Shown: positions 49,997-60,367 of the stretch, one piece after another | How the letters are laid out: the number at the start of each line of letters is the position of its first letter | How positions within the stretch are numbered: position 1 is the stretch's first letter | Made by a program: the position numbers and the translations under genes | Assembly: GCF_023093595.1 (NCBI RefSeq) | Contig: NZ_JALLIK010000094.1 | Coordinates: 1-64,000, forward strand | Length of the DNA: 64,000 nt | DNA from: Thauera aromatica_A | Lineage (GTDB): Bacteria; Pseudomonadota; Gammaproteobacteria; Burkholderiales; Rhodocyclaceae | Reading direction: 5' to 3' | The notes under the pieces: model-generated | Seen by the model: the letters and a program-made list of their open reading frames with translations, nothing else | Databases searched by the model: none | What the model was told of the DNA's origin: nothing

Positions 49997-50404
49997 TCAG
50001 GCCGCCTTGGCCTTGGCGAGCTTGCCGAGCAGGCGCTGCTGGGTCTTGTCGACGCCGACCACGAAGCGGTTGTGGCGGCCGCGGGCGACTTCCTCGAGGG
50101 CGTCGCGGGCGCTGAATTCGAAGACCACGGCCGGGCCGTTGACTTCGACCAGCTTGACCGTGATCTCGACCCACATGCCGATCAGGGTGGCGCCGACGTG
50201 GTCGAGCTCGACCCGGGTGCCGACCGAATCCTTGCCTTCGCCGATGTGGGCGAGGAGCAGGTCGCGGCAGCACACTTCGATGTCGTAGAGCAGGGCGGGG
50301 GTCGAATACACGCGGCATTCGTCGCCCATGAAGGCGATGGTGCGGGCGGTGTCGATGTCGTAGCGGCGGGTCAGGGTCAGACCGGGTTGAAGGGTTTCAC
50401 TCAT
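49997..50404 (-). CDS. Hotdog-fold thioesterase, fluoroacetyl-CoA thioesterase-like
   Basis: A 135-residue single hotdog domain of the FlK-like type. The helix TPALLYDIEVCCRDLLLAHI, the threonine/glutamate strand SVGTRVELDHVGATLIGMWVEITV with the catalytic-type histidine, and FEFSARDALEEVARGRHNRFVV are visible. It would hydrolyse an acyl-CoA. As the penultimate gene of the pad region, it may release CoA from stalled phenylacetyl-, phenylglyoxylyl- or benzoyl-CoA, as PaaI does in the oxic pathway. Substrate is inferred from position only. Confidence 0.82.
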   Translation of the reverse strand: MSETLQPGLTLTRRYDIDTARTIAFMGDECRVYSTPALLYDIEVCCRDLLLAHIGEGKDSVGTRVELDHVGATLIGMWVEITVKLVEVNGPAVVFEFSARDALEEVARGRHNRFVVGVDKTQQRLLGKLAKAKAA

Positions 50405-50458
50405 TTGCAGGGCTCCATCAGGTAGGTGGGTCGGTCGGATTCGGAAAATAGCGCCGGC

Positions 50459-52555
50459 TCAGCGCTCGCCGAAATGCTTGCGGATGCGCTCGGCGTCGAG
50501 GCGGGCCTCGACGTAGCGTACCAGCGCACGGGTGCCGCGGGCGACGTTGCGGAACACGCACACGCCGCGATCCATCATCGCGGCGGCCATCGCATCGTAG
50601 AGGCGGCCGCCATCGACGACGGCGACGATCGGCTTGGCGCAGCGCTCGACCAGCGGCGGCAGGATGTGCACGGTGCCCGCCGGGTCGCTGATGTCGTAGC
50701 CCGGGCGCAGCTTGCTCTGCTCGAGACCGCGCACCATCGGCGCGGTGGGGTCGAGGCCGACCACCACGGCGTCGATGTCGTCGTCGGCGATCATCGCTTC
50801 GGTGATGCGGACGTGGGCGTCGTCGTCGGCGCCCGGGTTCATGTCGAGCGGGTTGCGCACCTCGACCAGGGCAGCGAGCTTCTTCTCGACCAGGATCTCT
50901 TCGACACGGGCGACGGTGGCGGCGCCGAGCGTGCCCATCCGCATCGAGAAGGTTTCGCCGTCGATCGAGTCGGCCGCGCTCACCGCTTCGAAACCGGCGC
51001 CGCTGGCGGCGCCGAGGCGGTTGCCGCCGATCTTCTTGGCGTGGAGCGTGCCGGCCATGTAGAACAGGTCGTCGAAGGTCTCGACGTTGTCGGTGACGAT
51101 CGCGCCGGCCTGCTGCAGCACCGAGGCGAACAGCACCGGGTCGCCCGCGATCGAGGCGGTGTGCCCCATCACGCCGCCCTGGCCGGCTTCGCTGCGGCCG
51201 GACTTGTACACCACCACCTGCTTGCCGCCGAGCACCGCGCGGCGCACCGCGCGGGCGAAGGCGAGGCCGTCGAGGTCCTTGAAGCCCTCGACGTAGATGC
51301 CGATGCTGCGCACGTCCTCGCGCTCGGCGAACCAGGACAGCAGGTCGCCGTGGGTGAGGTCGGTCTGGTTGCCCATCGCGATCATGTAGCGCGGGTCGAG
51401 CCAGGGGTTCTGGCTCAGCCGGGTGATCATGAAGGCGCCGCTCTGGCTCAGCATCACCGCGTCGCGCTGGGCGCGCTTTTGCGGCTTGGGCAGGCGCTCG
51501 AGGGGAATGAACCAGGAGTCGTAGGCGCCCGGGTGCGACACCACCCCCAGGCAGTTGGCGCCGAGGAACACCGGGCCGCCGTCGCCGCGGGCGTGGGCGG
51601 CGTTGATCTTCGCCGCCAGCGCGGCGGCCGGCTCGCGGCTCTTGGCGGTTTCGCCGAGGCCGCCGGGAATCAGCATCACCGCCTCGACGGTGTTGCTCTC
51701 GAGGATTTCGTCGACGAGCGGATAGACCGCGTCGGCGGCGACCGCGACGATCAGCAGGTCGAGCTTGCCCTCGATCGCGCCCACGCTCTCGATGCAGCCC
51801 ACGCCGTCGATTTCGCCGCCGCCGGCGCGGATGATGCACAGGCGCTCGGGCGGGCAGCCGCTGCCGAGCAGGTTGCGCAGGATGATGCGGCCGAAGTTCA
51901 TGCCGTTGGCCGACACCCCGATGATGCCGATGCGCTGGGGGTGGAGGAGGCGGTCGATCTTGTGGATCGGGCGCGCCACGCGCTGTACCGGCGCGGCGCC
52001 GACACTGGCGCGGGCGCTGACGACGCGGATCGACTCACCGTCGTAGGTGCAGTCCAGGCGTAGCTCCTGGAGCACGGCGCCGGCCTGCGGGGCGTCCGGG
52101 CGCGCGTCGCGGGTGATTGCGAGCACGGCGTCGAAGCAGGCGGCGAGCGCGGCGTCGGGCAGCGGCCGGCCCGCGCGTGCGGCGAGAAGGGCGATGCGCC
52201 GATACGCCAGGGTGTGGCGGAAGCGCTCGAGGAAGTCGGCGCCGTCGGTGAGCTCGACCGCGGCGTGGACCGCGGCGCGGTCACGGGCGAAATCGGCCGG
52301 ATCGAGCTCGGCGTCGAGGCCGCCGAGGCCGGCGCTGAGGACGAGCCCGAACTCGCGCGTGGTGTGGGCGCGCAGCGCGAACTCGATCGCGCCGGCGGGG
52401 ACCGCGGGGGCGCGCTCGAGCCCGGTCAGCGCCAGCAGGGCGGCGGTCCGGGCGTCGTCGAGGGTCTCGCCCCCGTCACGCAATGCGCTTTGCAGGATCC
52501 CGGCCGCTTCGGCGGTGACGGTTTCCGGTGCGGAATTCCCGGTGGCCTGGGTCAT
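50459..52555 (-). CDS. NDP-forming-type acyl-CoA ligase with an incomplete ATP-grasp region
   Basis: A 698-residue protein. Residues ~205-330 are a CoA-binding Rossmann domain (IGIIGVSANGMNFGRIIL, LIVAVAADAVYPLVDEIL); ~330-690 are ligase domains with the phosphohistidine candidate His465 in GQGGVMGHTASIAG. The N-terminal ~200 residues look like only the last part of an ATP-grasp domain (EFALRAHTTREFGLVLSAGLGG, then RLDCTYDGESIRVVSARASV); the nucleotide-binding lobe is not visible. ADP-forming acetate-CoA ligases normally have a whole ATP-grasp module. It follows padJ after 46 bases, so it belongs to the pad operon. Either it needs a partner encoded elsewhere or it has another role. Confidence 0.8.
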   Translation of the reverse strand: MTQATGNSAPETVTAEAAGILQSALRDGGETLDDARTAALLALTGLERAPAVPAGAIEFALRAHTTREFGLVLSAGLGGLDAELDPADFARDRAAVHAAVELTDGADFLERFRHTLAYRRIALLAARAGRPLPDAALAACFDAVLAITRDARPDAPQAGAVLQELRLDCTYDGESIRVVSARASVGAAPVQRVARPIHKIDRLLHPQRIGIIGVSANGMNFGRIILRNLLGSGCPPERLCIIRAGGGEIDGVGCIESVGAIEGKLDLLIVAVAADAVYPLVDEILESNTVEAVMLIPGGLGETAKSREPAAALAAKINAAHARGDGGPVFLGANCLGVVSHPGAYDSWFIPLERLPKPQKRAQRDAVMLSQSGAFMITRLSQNPWLDPRYMIAMGNQTDLTHGDLLSWFAEREDVRSIGIYVEGFKDLDGLAFARAVRRAVLGGKQVVVYKSGRSEAGQGGVMGHTASIAGDPVLFASVLQQAGAIVTDNVETFDDLFYMAGTLHAKKIGGNRLGAASGAGFEAVSAADSIDGETFSMRMGTLGAATVARVEEILVEKKLAALVEVRNPLDMNPGADDDAHVRITEAMIADDDIDAVVVGLDPTAPMVRGLEQSKLRPGYDISDPAGTVHILPPLVERCAKPIVAVVDGGRLYDAMAAAMMDRGVCVFRNVARGTRALVRYVEARLDAERIRKHFGER

Positions 52556-52601
52556 CGTGTGTCTCCTCTGGTGTGTAGGCTTGCGGCGGGGCGGGAGCGG
52601 C

Positions 52602-53928
<1,327 letters not shown>

Positions 53929-53936
<8 letters not shown>

Positions 53937-55281
53937 GTTCTTTCTCCGCGATCTTCTGTACGAAGCGCAAGTTCTCCTCGACCTTGTTCTGGATGTGTTC
54001 GATCTGTTCCGGGCTCAGGTGGCGGAAACGCCCCATCGCTTTCAGGTAATCGACGACCGGCAGCGGGCTGTCGACCGGGCGCGAGAAGCTCAGCCCGGTT
54101 TCGGGGGTGTATTCCCACAACGTGACGAAATTCGATTCCACCGCCTTGCGCGCGACCTCGATGTTCATTGCACTCTGGAAGCGCCAGCCGGTGGTGCAGG
54201 GCGAATACACGTGGAGGTAGGCGAAGCCGTGCTCGGAGGCCTCGAGCGCCTTGTCGAGCTTGGCGTAGAGGTCCTCCATGTAGGCGGTGGACGCGGTTGC
54301 GACGTAGGCGCAACGGTGGTTGACCATGATCAGCGGCAGGTTCTTGGCGTCCTGGGTCTTGCCCCGGGTGTGGGCGCCGACCGGCGTGGTCGAGGTCCAC
54401 GCACCGTAGGGGGTGCAGCTCGAGCGCTGCATGCCGGTGTTCATGTAGCCCTCGTTGTCGACCACCATGAACAGGATGCGCTCGCCGCGTTCGGCCGCGC
54501 CCGACAGCGACTGGAAGCCGACGTCGGAGGCGCCGCCGTCGCCGGCGATCGCCATCGCGGTTACCTTGCGCCCGACCCGTTCATACTGGCGCTTGACCCC
54601 GGCGAGCATCGCCGCGGTGTTGGTCAGCAGCGGGTGGAACACCGGAACCTTGGTGCCGGTGGTGCCGTTGAAGCCGACCGAGCCCATCCCCGGGACGCAA
54701 CCCGGCGGGGTGGCGAGCACGGTGTCGGGACCGACCCGGCGCAGGGTGTGGCGCATCAGCAGCTCGGTGTTGCAGCCCTGGCAACCGGCCAGGCCGGGGG
54801 CGAAGAGGTCTTCCCAGCCGCCGACTTCGTTGTAGATGCGGGCGGTGGTGACGTGGCGCAGGGCGCCGGTCGGGCAGGCCGGCACGCAGGCGGGCTTGCC
54901 GTCGCAGGTGTCGCACTTGCTGACGCGGCCGGTGTATTCATCGAGGGCGATGCCGGCGTAGCTGCAGCCGATCGTGCACAGCAGGCAATCGACGCACTTC
55001 GAGGCATCCCAGTCGATGACGCCGGTGGCGCCGTTCTTGCCGAGCGCGCCGGCCGGACAGACGGTGACGCACTTGGGGTCGCCGCACTGGCGGCACAGCG
55101 CGAGCTCGAACGCGCTCTTGGCGGCGGCGCCGGTTGCGGCGGCGGCCTTGGGCATGATCTGGATCAGCGAGCGGCGGATGTCGTCGGATTCGAACTTGGC
55201 GCCCGCGCAGGCTTTCATGCATTCGCCGCAACCGTCGCATTTGGATGCGTCGAAGGCGATGGTGGAATAGGCTTGTCCCAT
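53929..55281 (-). CDS. padI: PadI, beta subunit of phenylglyoxylate:NAD+ oxidoreductase
   Basis: A 450-residue subunit fusing a polyferredoxin-like N-terminus to a TPP-binding domain. Cysteine motifs: CDGCGECMKAC (15-25), CRQCGDPKCVTVCP, CVDCLLCTIGC and CDTCDGKPACVPACP. TPP site: GDGGASDVGFQSLSGA followed by DNEGYMNTG. The enzyme converts phenylglyoxylate, CoA and NAD+ to benzoyl-CoA, CO2 and NADH. Partner of PadE, PadF, PadG and PadH. Confidence 0.94.
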
Positions 55282-55291
55282 GGTGTGCTCC

Positions 55292-56548
55292 TCAGCGCCA
55301 GAGGTTCGACATCAGCGCGCGGCCGGTGGCGAGCGGCTCGGCCATGAACCGGTCGCGGACCGGCCCGAGATCGGTCTTGCGCAGGATCAGCTGCGCCATC
55401 ACGCCGGCATCGAAGAATTCGTTGACGCCGAAAATGCCGGTCAGGCGGTTGTCGCGGTCGAACACCACGCGCAGGTAACGGCCGCTGTCCTGGTCGAAGC
55501 GCACCCGGGCGTCGCCGCCTTCGGGTACCTGGCTGTTGCCGACCGAGATCGCATGGCGGCCGAAGAAGTGGTAGGTGTTCAGCGCCAGCCCGCCCTGGTA
55601 GGGCTTGGCGCCCGGATCGCCCGCCATTCCCATGCCGGCGATGCGGCCCTGGATGCTGGCGTCGGGGAGGATCGCGTTCATGATCGGTGCGTCGCTGAAA
55701 AAGCCGCGGGCCTGGGCGCAGTCGCCGGCGGCCCAGACGTCGTCGACGTTGGTGCGCATGGCGTCGTCGACCAGGATGCCGCGCTCGGTGGCGACGCCGC
55801 TGCCGTCGAGGTAATCGAGCTGGGGGCGCACGCCGACCGCGACCAGCAGCAGGTCGGCATCGACGCTGTCGCCGCCTTCGAGCTGCAGGCGCACGCCGGT
55901 GTCGGTCTTCTGCACCCCGACCACGCGGCTGTTGGTGCGGATCGTGGCGCCGTTGTCGAGGAAGGCTTCCTCGATCAGGGCGGCGGCGGTGTCGTCGAAG
56001 TAGCCCGAGGTCAGCTGCGCGTTCATCTCCACGATGGTGACTTCGGCGCCGGCCTTGACCAGGTTTTCCGCGGCGTGCATGCCGACCAGGCCGGCGCCGA
56101 GGACGACCGCGCGGCGCGACTGGGTCATCGCCGCGCGCAGCCGGGTGGCATCGTCGAGGGTGCGCAGGACGTGGAATTCGACTGTGTCGATGCCCGGGAT
56201 CGGCGGCACGATCGGGCTCGCGCCGGTGGCGAGGAGGAGCTTGCGGTAGCCGATTTCGCTGCCGTCGGCAAGGGTCGCGACATGGCGTTCGGCATGGACG
56301 GCGGCGAGCGCGCTGGCGGCGCGGTACTCGACCCGGTTGCGGGTGAAGAACTCGGCGTCGCGCAGATAGACGCGCTCGGGCGCGGAGCGCCCGGAAACGA
56401 CGTAGGGCAGTACGGTCGGGGAGTAGGGCGGGTGGGGATCGCGGGTGATCACGGTGATGCTGCCCGCCGCATCGTGCATGCGGATCGCGTTGATGGCTTC
56501 GAGCGCGGCATGGCTGCTGCCGGCGATCAGATAGTCGGTGGTGTGCAT
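55292..56548 (-). CDS. padH: PadH, FAD/NADH subunit of phenylglyoxylate:NAD+ oxidoreductase
   Basis: A 418-residue pyridine-nucleotide-disulfide-type flavoprotein. FAD site at the start (YLIAGSSHAALEAINAI), NAD site in VVLGAGLVGMHAAENLVKAG, second FAD block DDVWAAGDCAQA. It lacks the redox-active disulfide, like NADH:acceptor reductases. In the Pad enzyme it passes electrons from the Fe-S subunits to NAD+, which distinguishes this enzyme from ferredoxin-linked relatives such as IorAB. Ten bases separate it from padG and from padI. Confidence 0.93.
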   Translation of the reverse strand: MHTTDYLIAGSSHAALEAINAIRMHDAAGSITVITRDPHPPYSPTVLPYVVSGRSAPERVYLRDAEFFTRNRVEYRAASALAAVHAERHVATLADGSEIGYRKLLLATGASPIVPPIPGIDTVEFHVLRTLDDATRLRAAMTQSRRAVVLGAGLVGMHAAENLVKAGAEVTIVEMNAQLTSGYFDDTAAALIEEAFLDNGATIRTNSRVVGVQKTDTGVRLQLEGGDSVDADLLLVAVGVRPQLDYLDGSGVATERGILVDDAMRTNVDDVWAAGDCAQARGFFSDAPIMNAILPDASIQGRIAGMGMAGDPGAKPYQGGLALNTYHFFGRHAISVGNSQVPEGGDARVRFDQDSGRYLRVVFDRDNRLTGIFGVNEFFDAGVMAQLILRKTDLGPVRDRFMAEPLATGRALMSNLWR

Positions 56549-56558
56549 CGTGGCTACC

Positions 56559-57809
56559 TCAGTCCTTGGCGTTGAGCCATACCGGCTCGTCGGAGGCGGG
56601 GCGGGTGAGCAGGGCCCGGGTCTCGTCGATGACGCGGTGGAAGATGGCGGTGGTGAGGTCGGCGCCGGCCAGGCCGCCGATGAAGCTCTGCGCCGGGACG
56701 TGGCGGCCGAGGCGGTAGAGCACGCCGAGCGTTTCCTGGAACATCGGGCCGCAGTTCCAGCGGAAGGCGACCGAGCGGTCGACCACGCCGAGGGCGCGGA
56801 CGTTGCGCAGCGCGTGCTTGAGGGCGGCGACCGGGAACGGGCTGAAAGTCTTGATCTTGATCAGGCCGACCTTCTCGCCGGCGGCGCGGGCTTCATCGAT
56901 CGCATCCTTGGCGGCGCCGGTCATGCTGCCCAGGGTCATGATCGCGTATTCGGCGTCGTCGAGGCGGTATTCCTCGACCAGCGGGGCGAAGCGGTGGCCG
57001 AAGCGCTCGGCCCACTCCTCGTGGATCTCGCTGATCACGCGCAGCGCGTTCTGCATGCCGCGGCACTGGCCGCGGCGGTAGCGGGCGAAGGTCTCGGGGC
57101 CGTTGCCGCCGGAGCCGCCGGTGAGCGGGTCGACCGCCATCGGGCGCTGGGGGTCGAGGGCGACGTGCCAGTTGACGTCCTTCGCGCCCATGAAGGCATC
57201 GACTGCGGCCTGCTCGGGCAGCTCGATGCGCGACGCGCCATAGGACAGGTAGTTGCCGTCCAGGCAGACGTTGACCGGCAGCATGACGTCGTGATGCTCG
57301 GCGAGCTTGAACGCCATCACCGTGGTGTCGAGCACTTCCTGCACCGTCTCGCAGTACATCTGGATCCAGCCGGACTCGCGCACGGTCATCGCGTCCTGGT
57401 GGCCGCCCCACACCGACTGCGGGGTGATGCCGTCGCGGGTCACGATCGTCATCACCAGCGGCAGGCGCATGCCGGAAGTGCGCAGGTAGGGTTCGAACAT
57501 GAAGGCCAGGCCGGGGCCACAGGTCGCGGTGTAGGTGCGGGCGCCGGCGAGCGCACCGCCCTGCAGCACCGACAGCACCGAGTGTTCGCCTTCGGCGTCG
57601 ACGATGTCGGCGTCCATGCGGCCCTCGGCGATCAGCGAGGCGAGTTTTTCCACCAGCGAGGTCTGCGGCGTGATCGGGTAGACCGCGACCATGTCCGGGC
57701 GCGCGAGGGCGACGCCGAGCGCGGCGGCTTCGTTGCCCTCGCACAGTACCGCCTTGGTCGTGGCGCGTGCGGTCGCGGTGTTCGGCGTGTCGATCGTCGT
57801 CGTGCTCAT
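56559..57809 (-). CDS. padG: PadG, alpha subunit of phenylglyoxylate:NAD+ oxidoreductase
   Basis: A 416-residue 2-oxoacid oxidoreductase alpha subunit: N-terminal pyrimidine-domain signature CEGNEAAALGVALARPDMVAVYPITPQT, DAEGEHSVLSVLQGGALAGARTYTATCG, and C-terminal transketolase-like domain with TLGSMTGAAKDAID and FRWNCGPMFQE. It binds substrate and TPP together with PadI. Gap of 70 bases to padF, 10 to padH. Confidence 0.94.
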   Translation of the reverse strand: MSTTTIDTPNTATARATTKAVLCEGNEAAALGVALARPDMVAVYPITPQTSLVEKLASLIAEGRMDADIVDAEGEHSVLSVLQGGALAGARTYTATCGPGLAFMFEPYLRTSGMRLPLVMTIVTRDGITPQSVWGGHQDAMTVRESGWIQMYCETVQEVLDTTVMAFKLAEHHDVMLPVNVCLDGNYLSYGASRIELPEQAAVDAFMGAKDVNWHVALDPQRPMAVDPLTGGSGGNGPETFARYRRGQCRGMQNALRVISEIHEEWAERFGHRFAPLVEEYRLDDAEYAIMTLGSMTGAAKDAIDEARAAGEKVGLIKIKTFSPFPVAALKHALRNVRALGVVDRSVAFRWNCGPMFQETLGVLYRLGRHVPAQSFIGGLAGADLTTAIFHRVIDETRALLTRPASDEPVWLNAKD

Positions 57810-57879
57810 TGGCTCATCTCCATGCAGGCGGGTTGCGGGATCGTGCTCGCGTCCCGCGCGCAGGCATTCGGGTTCCGTT

Positions 57880-58182
57880 TCATTGCGCCTCCGGGATCAT
57901 CGTGATTGCGCGCTGGGGGCATTCCTGGGCGCAGATCCCGCAACCCTTGCAGGTCTGCAGGTTGAAGTCGAACCAGGCAGCGCGCTCTTCCACGCACTGC
58001 ACCGGACAGTACAGCCAGCACACCGCGCACTTGACGCATTTGTCGCGATCGACGACCGGACGGAAGCTGCGCCAGTCGCCCGGGCGCATCGGGCTGAGTT
58101 CGGTGGCGACCGGACAGAGGTCGTCGGGAACGCCGGCCTGCTTCAGGTGGTAGGCCGGATAGGGGTGATGACGGTCGCTCAT
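57880..58182 (-). CDS. padF: PadF, ferredoxin-like delta subunit of phenylglyoxylate:NAD+ oxidoreductase
   Basis: A 100-residue protein with two [4Fe-4S] motifs: CVKCAVCWLYCPVQC and CKGCGICAQECP. This is the delta subunit of the 2-oxoacid oxidoreductase family. ATG at 58182 overlaps the padE stop by four bases; a longer reading through padE is rejected. It relays electrons from the TPP site toward PadH. Confidence 0.93.
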   Translation of the reverse strand: MSDRHHPYPAYHLKQAGVPDDLCPVATELSPMRPGDWRSFRPVVDRDKCVKCAVCWLYCPVQCVEERAAWFDFNLQTCKGCGICAQECPQRAITMIPEAQ

Positions 58183-58751
58183 GCAGTGACCCTCCGCTCG
58201 ATGGTATGGACCACGGTCTCGGTGTAGCCGCGCTCGAGGGCCGTGAGGTTCTGTTTCAATCCGGCATCGCGGAAGTCCGACTCCTCGATCACCTGCTTGA
58301 GCGCCTCGAGCGAGACCACCCCGGTGGTGCGGGCGAAGGCGCCGAGCATCAGCGTGTTGGTGATCAGGCGGCCGAAGATTTCGTTGGCGATGCGGACCGC
58401 GTCGCACAGGCCGACGGTCCCCACCGTGGCGGGCAGGCGCAGCTCCTCGAGCGGCCTCGACGTCGCCTGGACGAGGGCGCCGCCGGGCTTGAGGCCGGCG
58501 AAGATGTCGACCGAGTTGGCCACCGTGGGATCGACGCAGATGATGCAGTCGGGGTGGTAGATGTTGGTCAGCTGGCGAATCTCACGATCGCTGCAGCGCA
58601 TGAAGGATACGACCGGCGCCCCCCGGCGCTCGAAACCGAACGAGGGAATGGATACCGCGTATTTGCCTTCGATGACCAGCGCCGTCGCGAGCAGCTCGGC
58701 CGCCAGCACGGCGCCTTGGCCGCCGCGGCCGTGAATCCGGACTTCATACAT
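58179..58751 (-). CDS. padE: PadE, gamma subunit of phenylglyoxylate:NAD+ oxidoreductase
   Basis: A 190-residue gamma subunit: opening MYEVRIHGRGGQGAVLAAELLATAL, SFGFERRGAPVVSFMR, and central LGAFARTTGVVSLEALKQ are standard for this family. AAGGAGA is ten bases before ATG 58751. It begins the five-gene phenylglyoxylate oxidoreductase block, 87 bases behind padD. Confidence 0.94.
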   Translation of the reverse strand: MYEVRIHGRGGQGAVLAAELLATALVIEGKYAVSIPSFGFERRGAPVVSFMRCSDREIRQLTNIYHPDCIICVDPTVANSVDIFAGLKPGGALVQATSRPLEELRLPATVGTVGLCDAVRIANEIFGRLITNTLMLGAFARTTGVVSLEALKQVIEESDFRDAGLKQNLTALERGYTETVVHTIERRVTA

Positions 58752-58838
58752 GGGGAAATCTCCTTGGGTGGGCGGCGAAACGCTCCCGGTCGCCGGGCCG
58801 GAACCGGCCCGGCGCATGATATTTCAGTTCCAGCCGGT

Positions 58839-59720
58839 TCAGTTCCAACCGGGCTTCACGCCGGGGCGCGCATGTCCGGGCGTGCGCGCCGGCACATGAG
58901 TGAGGGCGAAACCCTGGGTGTAGGCGATGCGGGTGATCAGGGCGAGCTTGAAGTGCCACCCTGCCGCCGCCATCGCCACCCCGGCCAGCGCCATCAGGGC
59001 GGTCGCCGCCCCGCCTTGCAGGACCAGCGCCAGCGCCAGCAGGACGGCGGGCAGGTAGTGGCCGAGCGGGACGAACAGCCTGCCTTCGGCGTCGAGCGCG
59101 CGCACCGCCTTGAGCGGTGCGGAGTCGGGCGCGGCGAGGCGGGCACGGTAGCGCCGCCACAGCCACCCGCGCAGGGCGACGAGGATCAGCATCGGCAGGG
59201 CGAATGCGGCCCCCGGCCCCTGCGGCAGCATCGCCGCGACGAGGGCGAACAGGCCCGCGCCTTCGGTCAGCCCGGTGGTGATCAGCAGCGGCAGCAGGGC
59301 CGCCTCGCGCCACGCCGGAATGCCGCGCGCCGCCTGCAGGATGCGCGCCTGGCAGTACAGGAAACCGAGACCGACGAGGGCGGCGAGCCAGGCGGCGGCG
59401 AGCGCGCCGGTCAGCACGGCGAGCGCGCCGGCGGCAAACAGCGGCATCGCCACGATCGCTTCGCGGGTCATCCAGGAGGTGCGGGCGTGGAAAAACACGT
59501 TCAGTGCCCGCCACGGCTTGCCGATTTCCAGCCATACGCAGAACAGGCCGCCACCGATGCAGGCCAGGGCCAGGAGCAGGGGAGGAAGCAGCGCGGTGTC
59601 GTGGGCCGTGGCCGCGAGCACGGCCCACAGCAGCAGGCCGGTGCCGGTGCCGCCGCCGATGAAGTTGCCGGCCGCGCGGGCATCCCAGAAGGGTTGCAGT
59701 TCGGGTTGGACGCCTCTCAT
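58839..59720 (-). CDS. padD: PadD, membrane anchor of phenylacetyl-CoA:acceptor oxidoreductase
   Basis: A 293-residue NrfD/DmsC-like membrane protein with about eight helices (first: GTGTGLLLWAVLAATA). It anchors PadBC at the inner face of the cytoplasmic membrane and passes electrons to the quinone pool. The start ATG at 59720 overlaps the padC stop as TAATG. The C-terminal segment with RIAYTQGFALTHVPARTPG is cytoplasmic. Function is assigned from family and operon. Confidence 0.92.
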   Translation of the reverse strand: MRGVQPELQPFWDARAAGNFIGGGTGTGLLLWAVLAATAHDTALLPPLLLALACIGGGLFCVWLEIGKPWRALNVFFHARTSWMTREAIVAMPLFAAGALAVLTGALAAAWLAALVGLGFLYCQARILQAARGIPAWREAALLPLLITTGLTEGAGLFALVAAMLPQGPGAAFALPMLILVALRGWLWRRYRARLAAPDSAPLKAVRALDAEGRLFVPLGHYLPAVLLALALVLQGGAATALMALAGVAMAAAGWHFKLALITRIAYTQGFALTHVPARTPGHARPGVKPGWN

Positions 59721-60367
59721 TATTTTTTCTCCCACAGGTAGAAGAATCCGGGACCCGTGCCGAGCTCCTCGTGCATGCGGAAATGTTCGTTTTCGCGCAG
59801 CAGCCGGGAAGCCTTGCTGTTGGGGTCGTCGATGTCGCCGAAGGTCAGCGCGTTGGCGATGCAGGCGTTGGCGCAGGCGGGCGTGGCGTCGGGGTCGACG
59901 CCCGGGGTGAGGCCATGGGCGACGCCGTAGTCGATGCGATCGGAGCAGAAGGTGCACTTGGTCGCGACGCCGACGCGGGCCGGGTCGGCGCGCTGCTTCT
60001 CGTTCGCCATCGGGCGGTCGCCATACGCCGGTTCGGCGAAACTGACCTTGTAGCGGGCGTTGTAGGGGCAGGCGACCGAGCAGTAGGCGCAGCCGATGCA
60101 CAGGTCGTAGTCGATCGTGACCAGGCCGTCGGCGCGCTTCTTGGTGGCCGTGGTCGGGCATACCGTTTCGCACGGCGGTTCATCGCAGTGCTGGCAGCCG
60201 ACCGGCACGAAGGTGCGCGACACGTCGGGAAATTCGCCCGATTCGACATCGAGGACCCAGCGCCACTGGACGCCGGGAGGGGTGGCATTGGTGTGCTTGC
60301 AGGCGGCCGTACAGGTCTGACAGCCGACGCAGCGCCGCAGGTCGGCCACCATGGCATAGCGCGTCAT
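59720..60367 (-). CDS. padC: PadC, [4Fe-4S] subunit of phenylacetyl-CoA:acceptor oxidoreductase
   Basis: A 215-residue polyferredoxin of the DmsB/PhsB type with four cluster motifs: CVGCQTCTAAC, CQHCDEPPCETVCP, CIGCAYCSVACP, and CTFCSDR with the later CANACIA. It wires PadB to PadD. ATG 60367 overlaps the padB stop as ATGA; longer readings lie inside padB and are rejected. Confidence 0.94.
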   Translation of the reverse strand: MTRYAMVADLRRCVGCQTCTAACKHTNATPPGVQWRWVLDVESGEFPDVSRTFVPVGCQHCDEPPCETVCPTTATKKRADGLVTIDYDLCIGCAYCSVACPYNARYKVSFAEPAYGDRPMANEKQRADPARVGVATKCTFCSDRIDYGVAHGLTPGVDPDATPACANACIANALTFGDIDDPNSKASRLLRENEHFRMHEELGTGPGFFYLWEKK

